A DNA stretch of 64,000 nt from Lactobacillus colini (GTDB taxonomy: Bacteria > Bacillota > Bacilli > Lactobacillales > Lactobacillaceae): positions 1 through 64,000 of the forward strand of contig NZ_JAGGLU010000001.1 in assembly GCF_017874575.1 (NCBI RefSeq), read 5' to 3'. The position numbers were made by a program, and so were the translations under genes. Under the pieces are notes generated by a model. That model did not search any database and was not told where the DNA came from. It saw only the letters and a program-made list of their open reading frames with translations. Shown here piece by piece: positions 1 to 9,148 of the stretch. How positions within the stretch are numbered: the stretch's first letter is position 1; the number at the start of each line of letters is the position of its first letter.

Positions 1-900
1 TCTACAGAGCAAGAAGTAAAATTGCCAGACAGCAAGGTAGAAGTCGTCGATCCAAACCACTTAACTGATGAAGAAAAGCAGCAAGTTAAGGACAACGTGA
101 TCAAGTCCAACCCAGATGCCAAGGATATCAAAGTAGGCGACAATGGAGATACTGATGTAACCTTTGATAATGGTAACCATGGCCATGTCGACGGCAGTGA
201 ATTGGTAACTAAGAAGCCAGATACTTCTACAGAGCAAGAAGTAAAATTGCCAGACAGCAAGGTAGAAGTCGTCGATCCAAACCACTTAACTGATGAAGAA
301 AAGCAGCAAGTTAAGGACAATGTAGCCAAGTCTAACCCAGATGCCAAAGATATCAAAGTAGGCGACAATGGAGATACTGATGTAACCTTTGATAATGGCA
401 ACCATGGCCATGTCGACGGTAGTGACTTGGTAACCAAGAAGCCAGAGACACCTGCAGAGCAAGAAGTAAAATTACCAGACAGCAAGGTAGAAGTCAGCGA
501 TCCAAACCACTTAACTGATGAAGAAAAGCAGCAAGTTAAGGACAACGTGATCAAGTCCAACCCAGATGCCAAGGATGTCAAAGTAGGCGACAATGGAGAC
601 ACTGATGTAACCTTTGATAATGGTAACCATGGCCATGTCGACGGCAGTGAGTTGGTAACCAAGAAGCCAGAGACACCTGCAGAGCAAGAAGTAAAATTAC
701 CAGACAGCAAGGTAGAAGTCGTCGATCCAAACCACTTAACTGATGAAGAAAAGCAACAGGTTAAGGACAACGTGGTCAAGTCCAACCCAGATGCCAAGGA
801 TGTCAAAGTAGGCGACAATGGAGATACTGATGTAACCTTTAATAATGGCAACCATGGTCATGTAAGTGGTGATCAATTAATAGTTAAATCTAATGATAGC
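1..900 (+). repeat. Four tandem 225-bp coding repeats
   Basis: The unit boundary TCTACAGAGCAAGAA or CCTGCAGAGCAAGAA recurs at 1, 226, 451 and 676, an exact period of 225 bp (75 codons). Differences between copies are scattered single bases, so the array is homogenised at DNA level and copy number is likely to vary between strains and in assemblies. Confidence 0.93.
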
Positions 901-1584
901 CATGATAATACGACTGATGCTGATAAGCATCCTGCAGTAGTTCCAGGCACAAAGGTAGAGGTAGCAGATCCAAGTCATTTAACTGATGATGAAAAGAATC
1001 AGGTTAAAGATAATGTAGCCAAGTCTAACCCGGATGCCAAGGATATTAAAGTGTCTGATAACGGTGATACAACGTTAATCTACAATGATGGCAGCCAACA
1101 TAATCTTTCAGGCAGTGATTTGATTATTAAGAAAGATAATAATTCATCTAACACTTCTAATAACACAGATGCTGATAATAATCCTGCAGTAATCCCAGAT
1201 ACTAAGACTCCAGTCCAAGATCCAAATCATTTGACTGATGCGGAGAAGAACCAGATTAAAGATAATGTATCTAAGTCTAATCCAAATGCTAAAGATATAT
1301 TAGTTAGCGATAATGCAGATACTACTTTGATTTATGGCGATGGATCTAAGAATGTCATTAAGGGAACAGATTTAATAGTTGTTAAATCAACTTCAACTAT
1401 CTCACCATCTAAGAATATTTCTGATTTGCAAGACAAGGGTAAGAATAATAAGAAAGCAGAATCTGCAAAAGAAACTCTGCCACAAACTGGTGAATCAGAT
1501 AATATCCTAGCTGTAATTAGTGGTGCAGCAATGCTAATCTTATCGGTAGTAACATTCGGTCTGATTAAGCGTAGAAAAGAATAA
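1..1584 (+). CDS. LPQTG-anchored Rib/alpha-like repeat surface protein, 5' end outside window
   Basis: The frame is open from base 1, so only the C-terminal 527 residues are present; the TTG at 22 is not a real start. Four tandem 75-residue units (bases 1-225, 226-450, 451-675, 676-about 900) are almost identical. Two diverged copies follow (about 940-1140 and 1195-1390). Each unit has the pattern DPNHLTDxEK, KSNPDAKDI, a VTF-DNG strand and a closing LV, as in Rib/atypical-Rib stalk domains of Gram-positive adhesins. After a Lys/Ser-rich linker comes a sortase signal: LPQTG at 1477-1491, a hydrophobic segment and a KRRKE tail. The protein should be covalently attached to peptidoglycan, with the Rib units acting as a rigid spacer presenting an N-terminal domain that lies outside this window. 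The ligand cannot be told from this part. Confidence 0.9.
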   Translation, partial: STEQEVKLPDSKVEVVDPNHLTDEEKQQVKDNVIKSNPDAKDIKVGDNGDTDVTFDNGNHGHVDGSELVTKKPDTSTEQEVKLPDSKVEVVDPNHLTDEEKQQVKDNVAKSNPDAKDIKVGDNGDTDVTFDNGNHGHVDGSDLVTKKPETPAEQEVKLPDSKVEVSDPNHLTDEEKQQVKDNVIKSNPDAKDVKVGDNGDTDVTFDNGNHGHVDGSELVTKKPETPAEQEVKLPDSKVEVVDPNHLTDEEKQQVKDNVVKSNPDAKDVKVGDNGDTDVTFNNGNHGHVSGDQLIVKSNDSHDNTTDADKHPAVVPGTKVEVADPSHLTDDEKNQVKDNVAKSNPDAKDIKVSDNGDTTLIYNDGSQHNLSGSDLIIKKDNNSSNTSNNTDADNNPAVIPDTKTPVQDPNHLTDAEKNQIKDNVSKSNPNAKDILVSDNADTTLIYGDGSKNVIKGTDLIVVKSTSTISPSKNISDLQDKGKNNKKAESAKETLPQTGESDNILAVISGAAMLILSVVTFGLIKRRKE

Positions 1585-1592
1585 TCACAGTT

Positions 1593-1630
1593 AGAGCAAA
1601 TGAGACATTTAAGGTCTTGTTTGCTTTTTC
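1593..1630 (+). terminator. Rho-independent terminator of the Rib protein gene
   Basis: The arms AGCAAATGAGAC and GTCTTGTTTGCT pair around a short loop, followed by a T-rich run ending near 1630, just after the stop codon. Confidence 0.7.
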
Positions 1631-1653
1631 TGTAAAAAATAATCAACTATGTA

Positions 1654-1682
1654 TTGACTCAATGTAATTAAACCAGTATAAT
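1654..1682 (+). promoter_or_regulatory. Sigma-A promoter of infC-rpmI-rplT
   Basis: TTGACT (1654-1659), a 17-bp spacer and a consensus TATAAT (1677-1682). It drives the leader and the translation-factor/ribosomal operon. Confidence 0.85.
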
Positions 1683-1689
1683 ACAGAAG

Positions 1690-1804
1690 TTGAGAACAAG
1701 AAGAAGCTCCCGCTTCTCGCCTAAGTTAAAAATATAGACCTCTAGGCTGATCGATAATATCTGTTGATTAAAGGCGGGCGCATTACTTTGTCCGCCTTTT
1801 TCTT
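1690..1804 (+). promoter_or_regulatory. infC operon leader with attenuator (L20-leader-like)
   Basis: About 150 nt separate the promoter from infC. An early hairpin (GAGAA..AGAAGC / GCTTCTCGC) precedes a strong terminator at 1771-1804 (GGCGGGC..GTCCGCC, then TTTTTC), placed before the structural genes. This is the layout of the L20-autoregulated leaders of Bacilli, in which excess L20 promotes termination ahead of infC-rpmI-rplT. The position and attenuator are seen directly; L20 as the ligand is inferred from the family. Confidence 0.7.
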
Positions 1805-1835
1805 GTCCTCGAAATTAACGTGGAGGTGAATACCC

Positions 1836-2369
1836 ATAGCAAGAAATATGATTTTAAACGAAGATATCCGTGCTCGTGAAGTTCGTTTGATTGATTCTGA
1901 TGGTCAACAAGTTGGCGTTGTATCTAAGAATGAAGCTTTACGTAAGGCTGCTGATGCCGACATGGATTTAGTTCTTATCTCTCCTAACGCTAAGCCACCT
2001 GTTGCTCGCGTAATGGATTACGGTAAGTATCGCTTCGAACAGCAAAAGAAAGCTAAGGAAAATCGTAAGAACCAAAAAGTTATCGCAGTTAAGGAAATTC
2101 GTTTAAGTCCAACAATCGAAGGCAATGACTTTGACACTAAGTTAAAGCATGTTCGTAAATTCTTGACTAAAGGCGCTAAAGTGAGAGTTTCTATCCGCTT
2201 TAGAGGTCGTGCTATTACTCACAAGGAGTTAGGTAAACAAGTCTTAGAGAAGATGGCAGATGAAGCAAGTGACTTATCAACTGTTATTACCAGACCTAAG
2301 ATGGAAGGTCGCTCTATGTTCCTAATGCTTGCTCCTTTGAGTGATAAAGACAAAAAGAAAAAGAAGTAG
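1836..2369 (+). CDS. infC: Translation initiation factor IF-3
   Basis: IF-3 binds the 30S subunit, blocks premature 50S joining and proofreads start codon and initiator tRNA choice. Both domains are present: the N-domain with [17 protein letters not shown] opening and [15 protein letters not shown], then the C-domain with [19 protein letters not shown] and RGRAITH. The start is placed at ATA 1836, because the strong Shine-Dalgarno GGAGGTG (1822-1828) is 9 nt from it but about 20 nt from the first ATG at 1848. That gives a 177-residue protein beginning [10 protein letters not shown]. Near-cognate start codons are typical of infC, because IF-3 discriminates against them and so represses itself. 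First gene of the infC-rpmI-rplT operon. Confidence 0.95.
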   Translation: MARNMILNEDIRAREVRLIDSDGQQVGVVSKNEALRKAADADMDLVLISPNAKPPVARVMDYGKYRFEQQKKAKENRKNQKVIAVKEIRLSPTIEGNDFDTKLKHVRKFLTKGAKVRVSIRFRGRAITHKELGKQVLEKMADEASDLSTVITRPKMEGRSMFLMLAPLSDKDKKKKK

Positions 2370-2387
2370 TTAATTGGAGGAATAGAT

Positions 2388-2588
2388 ATGCCAAAGCAAA
2401 AAACACACCGCGCATCAGCAAAGCGTTTTAAGAGAACTGCTAATGGTGGTTTAAAGCGTCACCACGCTTACACTGGTCACCGTTTCCACGGTAAGACTAA
2501 GAAACAACGTCGTCATTTGAGAAAAGCTGCAATGGTTTCAGCAAGTGATATGAAGCGCATCAAACAGATGCTTTCCCAAATGCGTTAA
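2388..2588 (+). CDS. rpmI: 50S ribosomal protein L35
   Basis: A 66-residue, extremely basic protein with the L35 signature [18 protein letters not shown], followed by [17 protein letters not shown]. It belongs to the large ribosomal subunit. It lies 18 nt after infC with its own GGAGG site at about 2375 and is cotranscribed with infC and rplT. Length and sequence are standard. Confidence 0.98.
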   Translation: MPKQKTHRASAKRFKRTANGGLKRHHAYTGHRFHGKTKKQRRHLRKAAMVSASDMKRIKQMLSQMR

Positions 2589-2619
2589 TTTAGAGAGACT
2601 TTTTGAGGAGGAATTTTAG

Positions 2620-2976
2620 ATGCCAAGAACTAAAGGTGGAACTGTAACACGTGCACGTCGTAAGAAGCTTTTGAAATTAGCTAAGGGTTACCGTGGCTCA
2701 AAGCACATTCAATTTAAAGCAGCAAGTACTCAAATCTTCGTATCACGTAAATATGCTTTCCGTGACCGTAAGAAGCGTAAGAGCGAATTTAGAAAATTAT
2801 GGATTGCTCGTATTAACGCAGCTGCAAGACAAAATGGTCTTTCATACAGCAAGTTAATGCACGGTCTTAAGGTTGCAGGAGTAGACATGAACCGTAAGAT
2901 GTTAGCAGACCTTGCTTACAACGATGAAAAGGCATTTGCCGCATTAGCAGAAACTGCTAAAAAGGCTTTAGCATAA
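2620..2976 (+). CDS. rplT: 50S ribosomal protein L20
   Basis: A 118-residue basic protein opening [26 protein letters not shown], with the central [22 protein letters not shown] motif. It is an early-assembling 23S rRNA binder. In Bacilli it also represses its own operon by binding the mRNA leader, which fits the attenuator at 1690-1804. The Shine-Dalgarno is GAGGAGG at about 2605-2611, and a terminator follows directly, closing the operon. Confidence 0.98.
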   Translation: MPRTKGGTVTRARRKKLLKLAKGYRGSKHIQFKAASTQIFVSRKYAFRDRKKRKSEFRKLWIARINAAARQNGLSYSKLMHGLKVAGVDMNRKMLADLAYNDEKAFAALAETAKKALA

Positions 2977-2994
2977 ATCAAATTCTAAAAATTG

Positions 2995-3026
2995 GACTCC
3001 AGACTTAGGTCTGGGGTCTTTTTTTG
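2995..3026 (+). terminator. Terminator of infC-rpmI-rplT
   Basis: GACTCCAGAC and GTCTGGGGTC pair around a 4-nt loop and are followed by seven T residues. Confidence 0.9.
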
Positions 3027-3059
3027 TGTGGTCAAGCCTTTTTAGCAATGTAAGTGCTT

Positions 3060-3089
3060 TTGACTGAAGTTAGCTTCCTATTATATAAT
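3060..3089 (+). promoter_or_regulatory. Promoter of the peptide transporter gene
   Basis: TTGACT (3060-3065), an 18-bp spacer and TATAAT (3084-3089), about 50 nt before the start codon. Confidence 0.75.
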
Positions 3090-3138
3090 TGAACAATAGT
3101 GTTTTTTCACTATAAGATGAGGAGTGAAATTTTTTTAA

Positions 3139-4635
3139 ATGAATAATAACAAGAATATGGACACGGCCTTCTTTGGTCAGCCTCGTGGCTTATCCACTCT
3201 GTTCTTCACTGAAATGTGGGAACGATTCAGTTATTACGGAATGCGGGCAATCCTGCTATTTTACATGTATTACGCAGTAACTGAAGGTGGTTTAGGTATG
3301 AACCAGACAACCGCAGCTTCGGTAATGTCGATCTATGGATCACTAGTATATTTATCGAGTGTTGTTGGTGGCTGGCTTTCAGACCGTGTCTGGGGACCAA
3401 GACGAACCGTCTTCATTGGTGGCGTCTTGATCATGCTAGGGCATATTGTGTTAGCAGTGCCATTCGGTGCGGTTGCATTATATGTTTCTATCGCTTTAAT
3501 TGTAGCTGGTACGGGTTTGCTTAAGCCTAATGTATCTGACATGGTTGGTGGACTATATTCAGACAATGATCACCGTCGCGATGCTGGCTTTAGCTTATTT
3601 GTATTTGGTATTAACTTAGGTTCAGCGATTGCCCCAATCTTAGTACCTTGGGCATCAGATGGATTCGGAATGAAGCTATTCGGTAATACCACTAACTTCC
3701 ATGCCGGATTCGGTTTAGCTGCTGTTGGTATGTTCTTTGGCTTGTTGCAATACTACTTCGGTGGTAAGAAGTACCTTTCTAATGAAAGCTTACTTCCAAC
3801 AGATCCTATTTCTAAAGAAGATAAGAAGTCAATTACTAAGAAGGTAGTACTAGCACTTATTCTAGTAGCAATCTTATTAGTAATTATGGCATTGATTGGT
3901 CAATTGAATGTTGACAATATTGTTAACTTATTAACTATTTTGGCAATTGCTCTTCCTATCTATTACTTTGTTGTCATGCTTCGCAGCAAGAAGGTTACTA
4001 AGACAGAGAAGTCTAGAGCAACTGCATATATCCCGTTGTTTATTGCCGCAGCAATCTTTTGGGGGATTGAAGAGTCTGGTTCTGTGGTTTTGGCGCTTTT
4101 TGCCCAAGAAAGAACTGTACTTCATCTTGGTAATTGGCACTTCGAAGCTGCTAACTTCCAGACTCTGAACCCAGTATTTATTATGATTTTAACGCCATTC
4201 TTTGTTTGGCTATGGGAGAATTGGAAGAAGCAGCCAAGTTCACCTAAGAAGTTTGCTGCTGGATTAGTATTTGCCGGATTATCTTACGCTTGGATGGCAA
4301 TTCCTGGGATCTTATTTGGTACTAGTGGTCGTGTAAGTCCATTCTGGCTAGTGGGATCATGGTTTATTGTTGAAATTGCTGAGATGCTTATTTCACCTAT
4401 TGGGTTATCAATTACTACTAAGCTAGCACCTAAGGCTTATCAATCTCAGATGATGAGTATGTGGTTCTTAGCAGATGCAGCTGGTCAAGCAGTTAATGCT
4501 CAGATTGTTAAGTACTATTCTTCTGCAACCGAAATTCCATATTTCTTGGCAGTTGGGGTAGTAAGTATTATCTTTGGTGTTATTTTGCTTGCAATGTCCA
4601 AGAAGATTTTTAAGCTGATGGATGGTGTGGAATAA
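3139..4635 (+). CDS. dtpT: POT-family proton-coupled di/tripeptide transporter
   Basis: A 498-residue integral membrane protein of the POT/PTR family, which imports di- and tripeptides with protons. The N-terminus carries the PTR2 signature ([16 protein letters not shown], containing the ExxERFxYY proton-coupling motif at about residues 25-32). A second family motif is [14 protein letters not shown] at about residue 77, and about 14 hydrophobic segments are predicted by eye. A GAGGAGTG site lies at 3119-3126. Monocistronic, with its own promoter and terminator. It fits a peptide-dependent lactobacillus that also encodes PepX and PepN at the right end of the window. Confidence 0.92.
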   Translation: MNNNKNMDTAFFGQPRGLSTLFFTEMWERFSYYGMRAILLFYMYYAVTEGGLGMNQTTAASVMSIYGSLVYLSSVVGGWLSDRVWGPRRTVFIGGVLIMLGHIVLAVPFGAVALYVSIALIVAGTGLLKPNVSDMVGGLYSDNDHRRDAGFSLFVFGINLGSAIAPILVPWASDGFGMKLFGNTTNFHAGFGLAAVGMFFGLLQYYFGGKKYLSNESLLPTDPISKEDKKSITKKVVLALILVAILLVIMALIGQLNVDNIVNLLTILAIALPIYYFVVMLRSKKVTKTEKSRATAYIPLFIAAAIFWGIEESGSVVLALFAQERTVLHLGNWHFEAANFQTLNPVFIMILTPFFVWLWENWKKQPSSPKKFAAGLVFAGLSYAWMAIPGILFGTSGRVSPFWLVGSWFIVEIAEMLISPIGLSITTKLAPKAYQSQMMSMWFLADAAGQAVNAQIVKYYSSATEIPYFLAVGVVSIIFGVILLAMSKKIFKLMDGVE

Positions 4636-4650
4636 TCATTTTTAAAATGT

Positions 4651-4685
4651 CGTTAAAAATTAGCTTTTTTAACGGTATTTTTTTG
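4651..4685 (+). terminator. Terminator of dtpT
   Basis: CGTTAAAAA and TTTTTAACG pair and are followed by a T run. Confidence 0.75.
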
Positions 4686-4755
4686 GCTAAAATTTCTAAT
4701 ATTTCTTAATTTTTGATAATATATATGTGATATAAATTTGGAGACGACGATTTTA

Positions 4756-5280
4756 ATGTTATTTAGACCTCGATATACAATTGACACTATTTATCATCTT
4801 GACCCAGTCCAGCTTAATAAGATGGGAATAACGGCAGTTTTTTCTGATTTAGATAATACATTACTTGCCTGGAATAAAGCAGATACAGCTGTCGAAATGG
4901 ATCAATTAAACCAAAAGTTAGCTAAAGCTGGTATCAAGCTAGTTGTGATTTCCAATAATAATGCTGAAAGAATTGGCAAGGTACTCGATCCTTACCATAT
5001 TCAGTTTATTGCTAAAGCTCGCAAGCCACTGCCAATTGGCATCAATAAGGAGCTTAAGGAATTAGGGCTTAATAAGAGCCAAGTGCTGATGGTAGGCGAT
5101 CAGCTGATAACAGATATTCAAGCAGGAAATTTAGCTGGTGTAGGGACAGTTTTAGTTAAACCACTAGTAGAAACAGATAAGTGGAATACGAGAATCAATC
5201 GTTTCTTTGAGAAGTTTATCTTTTTCTTTTTGGGCTTGAAGAAGCCGGTTACTTTTAAGGAGATATTAAAAAATGGATGA
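4756..5280 (+). CDS. yqeG: YqeG-family HAD phosphatase
   Basis: A 174-residue HAD IIIA-type phosphatase. The nucleophile motif is FSDLDNTLLAW (DxDxT), motif II is VISNNN, the Lys is in KARKPLP and motif IV is MVGDQLITDI. The start is ATG 4756, 12 nt after GGAG (4740-4743); the upstream in-frame TTG overlaps that site. It heads the yqeG-yqeH-nadD-yqeK-rsfS-tmcAL-yceD run and overlaps yqeH by 8 nt. The family's physiological substrate is not settled. Confidence 0.9.
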   Translation: MLFRPRYTIDTIYHLDPVQLNKMGITAVFSDLDNTLLAWNKADTAVEMDQLNQKLAKAGIKLVVISNNNAERIGKVLDPYHIQFIAKARKPLPIGINKELKELGLNKSQVLMVGDQLITDIQAGNLAGVGTVLVKPLVETDKWNTRINRFFEKFIFFFLGLKKPVTFKEILKNG

Positions 5281-6382
5281 ACAAATTAAATGCATTGGCT
5301 GTGGTAGCACCTTGCAAAGTGAAGATCCTAAGAAGTCAGGATATTTACCTAATAGCGCACTAGAGAAGGCTCTAGCCAATGAAGATAGTGATGTATATTG
5401 TCAGCGCTGCTTCCGCCTGCGTCACTATAATGAGATTATGCCAGTCGAAGAAAATAACGATGACTTCTTGGCCTTACTTAATTCAATTGGAGAAAAGAAT
5501 GCCTTAGTTGTTAATGTTGTTGACTTATTTGACTTTAGCAATTCACTTATTCCATCTCTCAAGCGCTTCATTGGCGGTAATGAGTATGTATTAGTTGGTA
5601 ATAAGATTGACCTCTTTCCTAAGAACACTAAAGAAAGCAAAGTTAAAGATTGGATGCGTCAAGAATCTAATCGCAGCGGACTTCAACCAGAGAAGATCTT
5701 CTTAGTTAGTGCGGCTAAAAAGCGTAATTTAGAAGATTTAATCAATTTTTTAGCTAAAAAAGGCAAAAAGAAAGATATTTATTTCGTTGGCACTACTAAT
5801 GTTGGTAAGTCTACCTTAATTAATGCTATTATTAGTGCGCGTAGTGAATTAAAGGACGTCATCACTACTTCTAAGTTTCCAGGAACTACATTAGATGCCA
5901 TTAAGATACCAATTTCTGAGGGGCACTACTTAATAGATACACCAGGTATTATGAGTAAGAACCAGTTAGCAAGTCATTTAACTGGCAAGGAATTAGAAAT
6001 GGTTGCCCCTAAAAAGCCACTTAAGCCTGCCACTTATCAATTAAAGCCAGGTCAGACTTTATTTTTGGCAGGATTAGGGCGGTTTGACTTTTTAGAAGGT
6101 GAGGCTAGTGGTGTAACTGTCTATGCAGAACGCAACCTCTATATTCACCGTACTAAGCTAGAGAATGCGGACGCCTTCTATCAAAAGCACAAGGATGACT
6201 TACTCTTGCCACCAAGTCCTGAAGATGATTTAGGACCAATGAAGGGTCAGACATTCTCACCCAAGACAAAAAGCGATGTTTTATTTGGTGGGGTAGGCTT
6301 TATTACTGTACCAAAGGATATTGTGATTAAAGCTTATACTCCAGAAGGTATTGGATTAGGAATTAGAAGAGCTCTGATTTAA
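5273..6382 (+). CDS. yqeH: Circularly permuted ribosome-biogenesis GTPase YqeH
   Basis: A 369-residue GTPase needed for 30S assembly in Bacillus. The N-terminal zinc finger has two CxxC pairs (C7/C10 and C43/C46). The G motifs are in permuted order: G4 NKID, G5 VSAA, then G1 GTTNVGKST, G2 and G3 DTPG. A C-terminal TRAP-like domain completes the family layout. Shine-Dalgarno AAGGAGAT precedes ATG 5273, which overlaps the yqeG stop. The yhbY gene that often follows yqeH is absent; nadD starts 1 nt after the stop. Confidence 0.96.
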   Translation: MDEQIKCIGCGSTLQSEDPKKSGYLPNSALEKALANEDSDVYCQRCFRLRHYNEIMPVEENNDDFLALLNSIGEKNALVVNVVDLFDFSNSLIPSLKRFIGGNEYVLVGNKIDLFPKNTKESKVKDWMRQESNRSGLQPEKIFLVSAAKKRNLEDLINFLAKKGKKKDIYFVGTTNVGKSTLINAIISARSELKDVITTSKFPGTTLDAIKIPISEGHYLIDTPGIMSKNQLASHLTGKELEMVAPKKPLKPATYQLKPGQTLFLAGLGRFDFLEGEASGVTVYAERNLYIHRTKLENADAFYQKHKDDLLLPPSPEDDLGPMKGQTFSPKTKSDVLFGGVGFITVPKDIVIKAYTPEGIGLGIRRALI

Positions 6383-6383
6383 A

Positions 6384-7022
6384 ATGCAATGTGTAGTAGA
6401 TGAAAAAACACAAGTAAAGTTCGAACCGACTTCTGCTTCAAAGCTGAGAATTGGAATTATGGGTGGAACATTCAATCCAGTTCATATTGCCCACCTAGTT
6501 ATGGCGGAACAAGTACGCAAGCAATTAGACTTAGATGAGATTTGGTTTATTCCAAATAATATCCCACCCCATAAAGAAATGGCTAATTCGGTTAGCGCTA
6601 AGGATAGGGTTAATATGTTAGAATTAGCAACCCGAACTAATCCTCACTTTAGAGTAATGTTATTTGAAATTATGAGGGGTGGGGTATCATATACGGTCGA
6701 TACTTTGCGGTACTTGAAGCGTCGTGCACCACGTAATCAATATTATTTGATTATGGGTGGGGATGAAGTAAACGACTTTGAAAACTGGAAGGAGCCACAG
6801 ACAATTTCGCTTTTAGCAACGCTAGTCGGTGTTAGACGACCTAATTATCCTCAAAATCCTAAGTATCCGATGATATGGGTAGATATGCCTGATCTGAACA
6901 TTAGTTCTTCATGGATTAGACAGAATGTTGCTACTGGTCAGTCGATTCGGTACTTGGTACCAGAAGAAGTAAGATTATATATTGAACAAAGAGGCCTATA
7001 TCTTGGAGAACATCGAATTTAA
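6384..7022 (+). CDS. nadD: Nicotinate-nucleotide adenylyltransferase
   Basis: NadD makes nicotinate adenine dinucleotide from NaMN and ATP in NAD synthesis. The nucleotidyltransferase signature GGTFNPVHIAHL (with HxxH) starts near residue 28. IPNNIPPHKE, MGGDEVNDFENW and the C-terminal ISSSWIR (the SSxxIR phosphate-binding motif) follow. The 212-residue protein has about 20 residues before the first strand compared with Bacillus NadD. There is no clear Shine-Dalgarno, so translation is probably coupled to yqeH. yqeK overlaps its 3' end. Confidence 0.95.
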   Translation: MQCVVDEKTQVKFEPTSASKLRIGIMGGTFNPVHIAHLVMAEQVRKQLDLDEIWFIPNNIPPHKEMANSVSAKDRVNMLELATRTNPHFRVMLFEIMRGGVSYTVDTLRYLKRRAPRNQYYLIMGGDEVNDFENWKEPQTISLLATLVGVRRPNYPQNPKYPMIWVDMPDLNISSSWIRQNVATGQSIRYLVPEEVRLYIEQRGLYLGEHRI

Positions 7023-7599
7023 GAATACTTATTCACCACTTTCTAGTGCAGAACTTATTGCTAAAGAAAAGGCTAACATGGATGCTAAACGCTTTAAACA
7101 TTGTATTGGCGTTAGCCAAACCAGCCGTAAGTTGGCACAATTGAATAACTATGATGAAGATAAAGCAGCTTTAGCGGGATTTATTCATGATTATGCTAAG
7201 CAAGTATCTCCTGAGCGCTTTATTGAAGTGATTAAGAGTCAAGGCTTTGATCAAGATTTATTAAATTATAATCGCGCAATTTGGCATGGAATTGTTGGAG
7301 TTTACTTTATTGAGCATGAATTAAAGATTACTGATCCAGAGATCCTAACAGCAATCAGACGTCATACTACTGCTGATGTTGAGATGAGTACACTTGATAA
7401 GATTGTGTTTGTGGCGGACTTTATTGAGCCTGGGCGCACCTTCCCTGGAGTGGACGAGGCTAGGAAAGTAGCGTTTGCTAATTTAGATGATGGTGTTGGC
7501 TTTGAATTAGCTCACACACTAGAATTCTTAATTAAAAATAGGCAAAAAGTTTACCCTAAGACATTAGATGCATATAATAAATGGTCAATTAAGCATTAA
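7003..7599 (+). CDS. yqeK: HD-domain diadenosine tetraphosphatase YqeK
   Basis: A 198-residue HD-superfamily hydrolase. The metal ligands are in RFKHCIGV, FIHDYAK, HGIVG and RRHTT. Bacillus and staphylococcal YqeK hydrolyse Ap4A symmetrically to ADP. The start is taken as TTG 7003, 8 nt after AAAGAGG (6988-6994), which gives a protein beginning (M)ENIEFKNTYSPL. An in-frame TTG at 6982 lacks a ribosome site. It overlaps nadD by 20 nt, so the two are probably translationally coupled. Confidence 0.9.
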   Translation: MENIEFKNTYSPLSSAELIAKEKANMDAKRFKHCIGVSQTSRKLAQLNNYDEDKAALAGFIHDYAKQVSPERFIEVIKSQGFDQDLLNYNRAIWHGIVGVYFIEHELKITDPEILTAIRRHTTADVEMSTLDKIVFVADFIEPGRTFPGVDEARKVAFANLDDGVGFELAHTLEFLIKNRQKVYPKTLDAYNKWSIKH

Positions 7600-7617
7600 C
7601 ATATGAAAGGAAAAATA

Positions 7618-7971
7618 ATGTTAGAAAGCAAAGAATTATTAGATTTAACTATTAAAGCAATTGATGAACGCCATGGTGAAGATACAGAAGCTTACGATAT
7701 GCGAGGCGTAAGTATCTTATCTGATTACTATATTGTAACTACAGCCGGATCAAACCGACAACTACATGCAATTGCCAACAGTATTATTGATAAGATACAT
7801 GAGAGCGGTAAAGAAGATTATCGAATTGAAGGTAGTAAGGACTCTAATTGGCTGCTGTTAGATATGGGGGATGTTGTAGCTAATATCTTTACCGAGGAAG
7901 CTAGAGAATTCTATGGTCTAGAGAAGCTTTGGAGCAACGGTAAAAGGCTTGAATTGAATTTAGAAGACTAA
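7618..7971 (+). CDS. rsfS: Ribosomal silencing factor RsfS
   Basis: A 117-residue protein of the RsfS/YbeB/Iojap family that binds L14 and blocks subunit joining when nutrients are low. Conserved features are [46 protein letters not shown] and FYGLEKLW. The start is ATG 7618, preceded by GAAAGGA (7605-7611); the ATG at 7603 overlaps that ribosome site. It lies 18 nt after yqeK. The methyltransferase gene yqeM that often follows is missing, and tmcAL comes next. Confidence 0.94.
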   Translation: MLESKELLDLTIKAIDERHGEDTEAYDMRGVSILSDYYIVTTAGSNRQLHAIANSIIDKIHESGKEDYRIEGSKDSNWLLLDMGDVVANIFTEEAREFYGLEKLWSNGKRLELNLED

Positions 7972-7981
7972 GGAGATAATC

Positions 7982-9148
7982 ATGAGCGTAGTTGGGATCG
8001 TAGCTGAATATAATCCCTTTCATAGTGGTCATGAGTTTTTACTTAATCAGGCACGCTTAGCTGCCGGTAATGATCCAATAATTGTTATGATGTCTGGAAA
8101 CTATGTTCAGCGCGGTCAGATGGCAATTATGGACAAGTGGAGCCGGGCTAAAGCAGCTTTGTCATCTGGCGCTGATTTAGTATTTGAGCTACCTTTTTCT
8201 TTTGCGGTGCAGCCAGCAGATATATTTGCAGGTGGAAGTATTAGACTATTGCATGATTTGGGAGTAAGCGACTTAGTCTTTGGGGTAGAGGATGCCAATT
8301 TGAATTTCGCATATTTAGCTCAAAAAATAGCCCAAATTCCGCAAGGTAGTTTTGACTTTAAAGACTATACCCAAACTTATGCAACGCAATATAATCAAAT
8401 GGTCGCAAGAGAAGTAGGTCATGAGGTCAATCAGCCCAATATGATGTTGGCTATTGCTTATGCCGTAGCTAGTCAATCATTAGACAATCCTTTAACTTTG
8501 CATCCAGTTAATCGGATTGGTAGTGGGCATGATGATCTATTAATGCGGGAGAACATAGTTTCATCGGCTACTTCAATCAGAAATTATATTTTGCACCATC
8601 AAAATGGCAGCTTAATTGAATTAAAGAATATTGTGCCCAAGCAAGAACTTTTGCAACTTCAAGAACAAGGTGTTTATCCTAACTGGAACTTATTATATAA
8701 GTTTCTTAAGTATCGTCTTGAAAGTTCTAGCATTGAAGAATTGCAGAAGATTTATCAAATGAGCGAAGGACTTGAATATAAGATGAAGGAAGAAATTCAT
8801 GAAGCATTTGATTTCACAGATTTCTTGCGTCGAATCAAGTCTAAGCGTTATACTTATGCACGGCTACGTAGACTGTGTCTGTATACATTATTAAATATTC
8901 AGTCAGATGAGCTTTTTGCCTCATTTGATGACATTTCAACGATGTTACTTGGCTACAGTACACGTGGACGTAGCTATTTAAAGAAGATGCGTAAAGATTT
9001 TGGAGTTCCTGTAATTTCTAAAGTTGATAAAAGAAGTGCTAATTCGGGAACATTAGCTTTACAAGTCAAGACTGATCGTTTATTTGAACAAGTAATCGGA
9101 ACTGACCAGAACTTTGGTCGCTTCCCAATTGAGGTAAAAAATGCTTAA
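7982..9148 (+). CDS. tmcAL: tRNA(Met) cytidine acetate ligase TmcAL (YlbM)
   Basis: A 388-residue enzyme. In Bacillus TmcAL uses acetate and ATP to form N4-acetylcytidine at the wobble base of elongator tRNA-Met. The nucleotidyltransferase motif [13 protein letters not shown] (HxGH) is at residues 8-20, followed by [20 protein letters not shown] and the family motifs FELPFSFA and [15 protein letters not shown] precedes ATG 7982 by about 7 nt. It overlaps yceD by 8 nt. Confidence 0.93.
   Translation: MSVVGIVAEYNPFHSGHEFLLNQARLAAGNDPIIVMMSGNYVQRGQMAIMDKWSRAKAALSSGADLVFELPFSFAVQPADIFAGGSIRLLHDLGVSDLVFGVEDANLNFAYLAQKIAQIPQGSFDFKDYTQTYATQYNQMVAREVGHEVNQPNMMLAIAYAVASQSLDNPLTLHPVNRIGSGHDDLLMRENIVSSATSIRNYILHHQNGSLIELKNIVPKQELLQLQEQGVYPNWNLLYKFLKYRLESSSIEELQKIYQMSEGLEYKMKEEIHEAFDFTDFLRRIKSKRYTYARLRRLCLYTLLNIQSDELFASFDDISTMLLGYSTRGRSYLKKMRKDFGVPVISKVDKRSANSGTLALQVKTDRLFEQVIGTDQNFGRFPIEVKNA

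Noticed and set aside
1-900. Regularly spaced direct repeats as a possible CRISPR array
   Set aside because: The whole 225-bp period is repeated with no unique spacers, and it is in-frame coding sequence for Rib domains.
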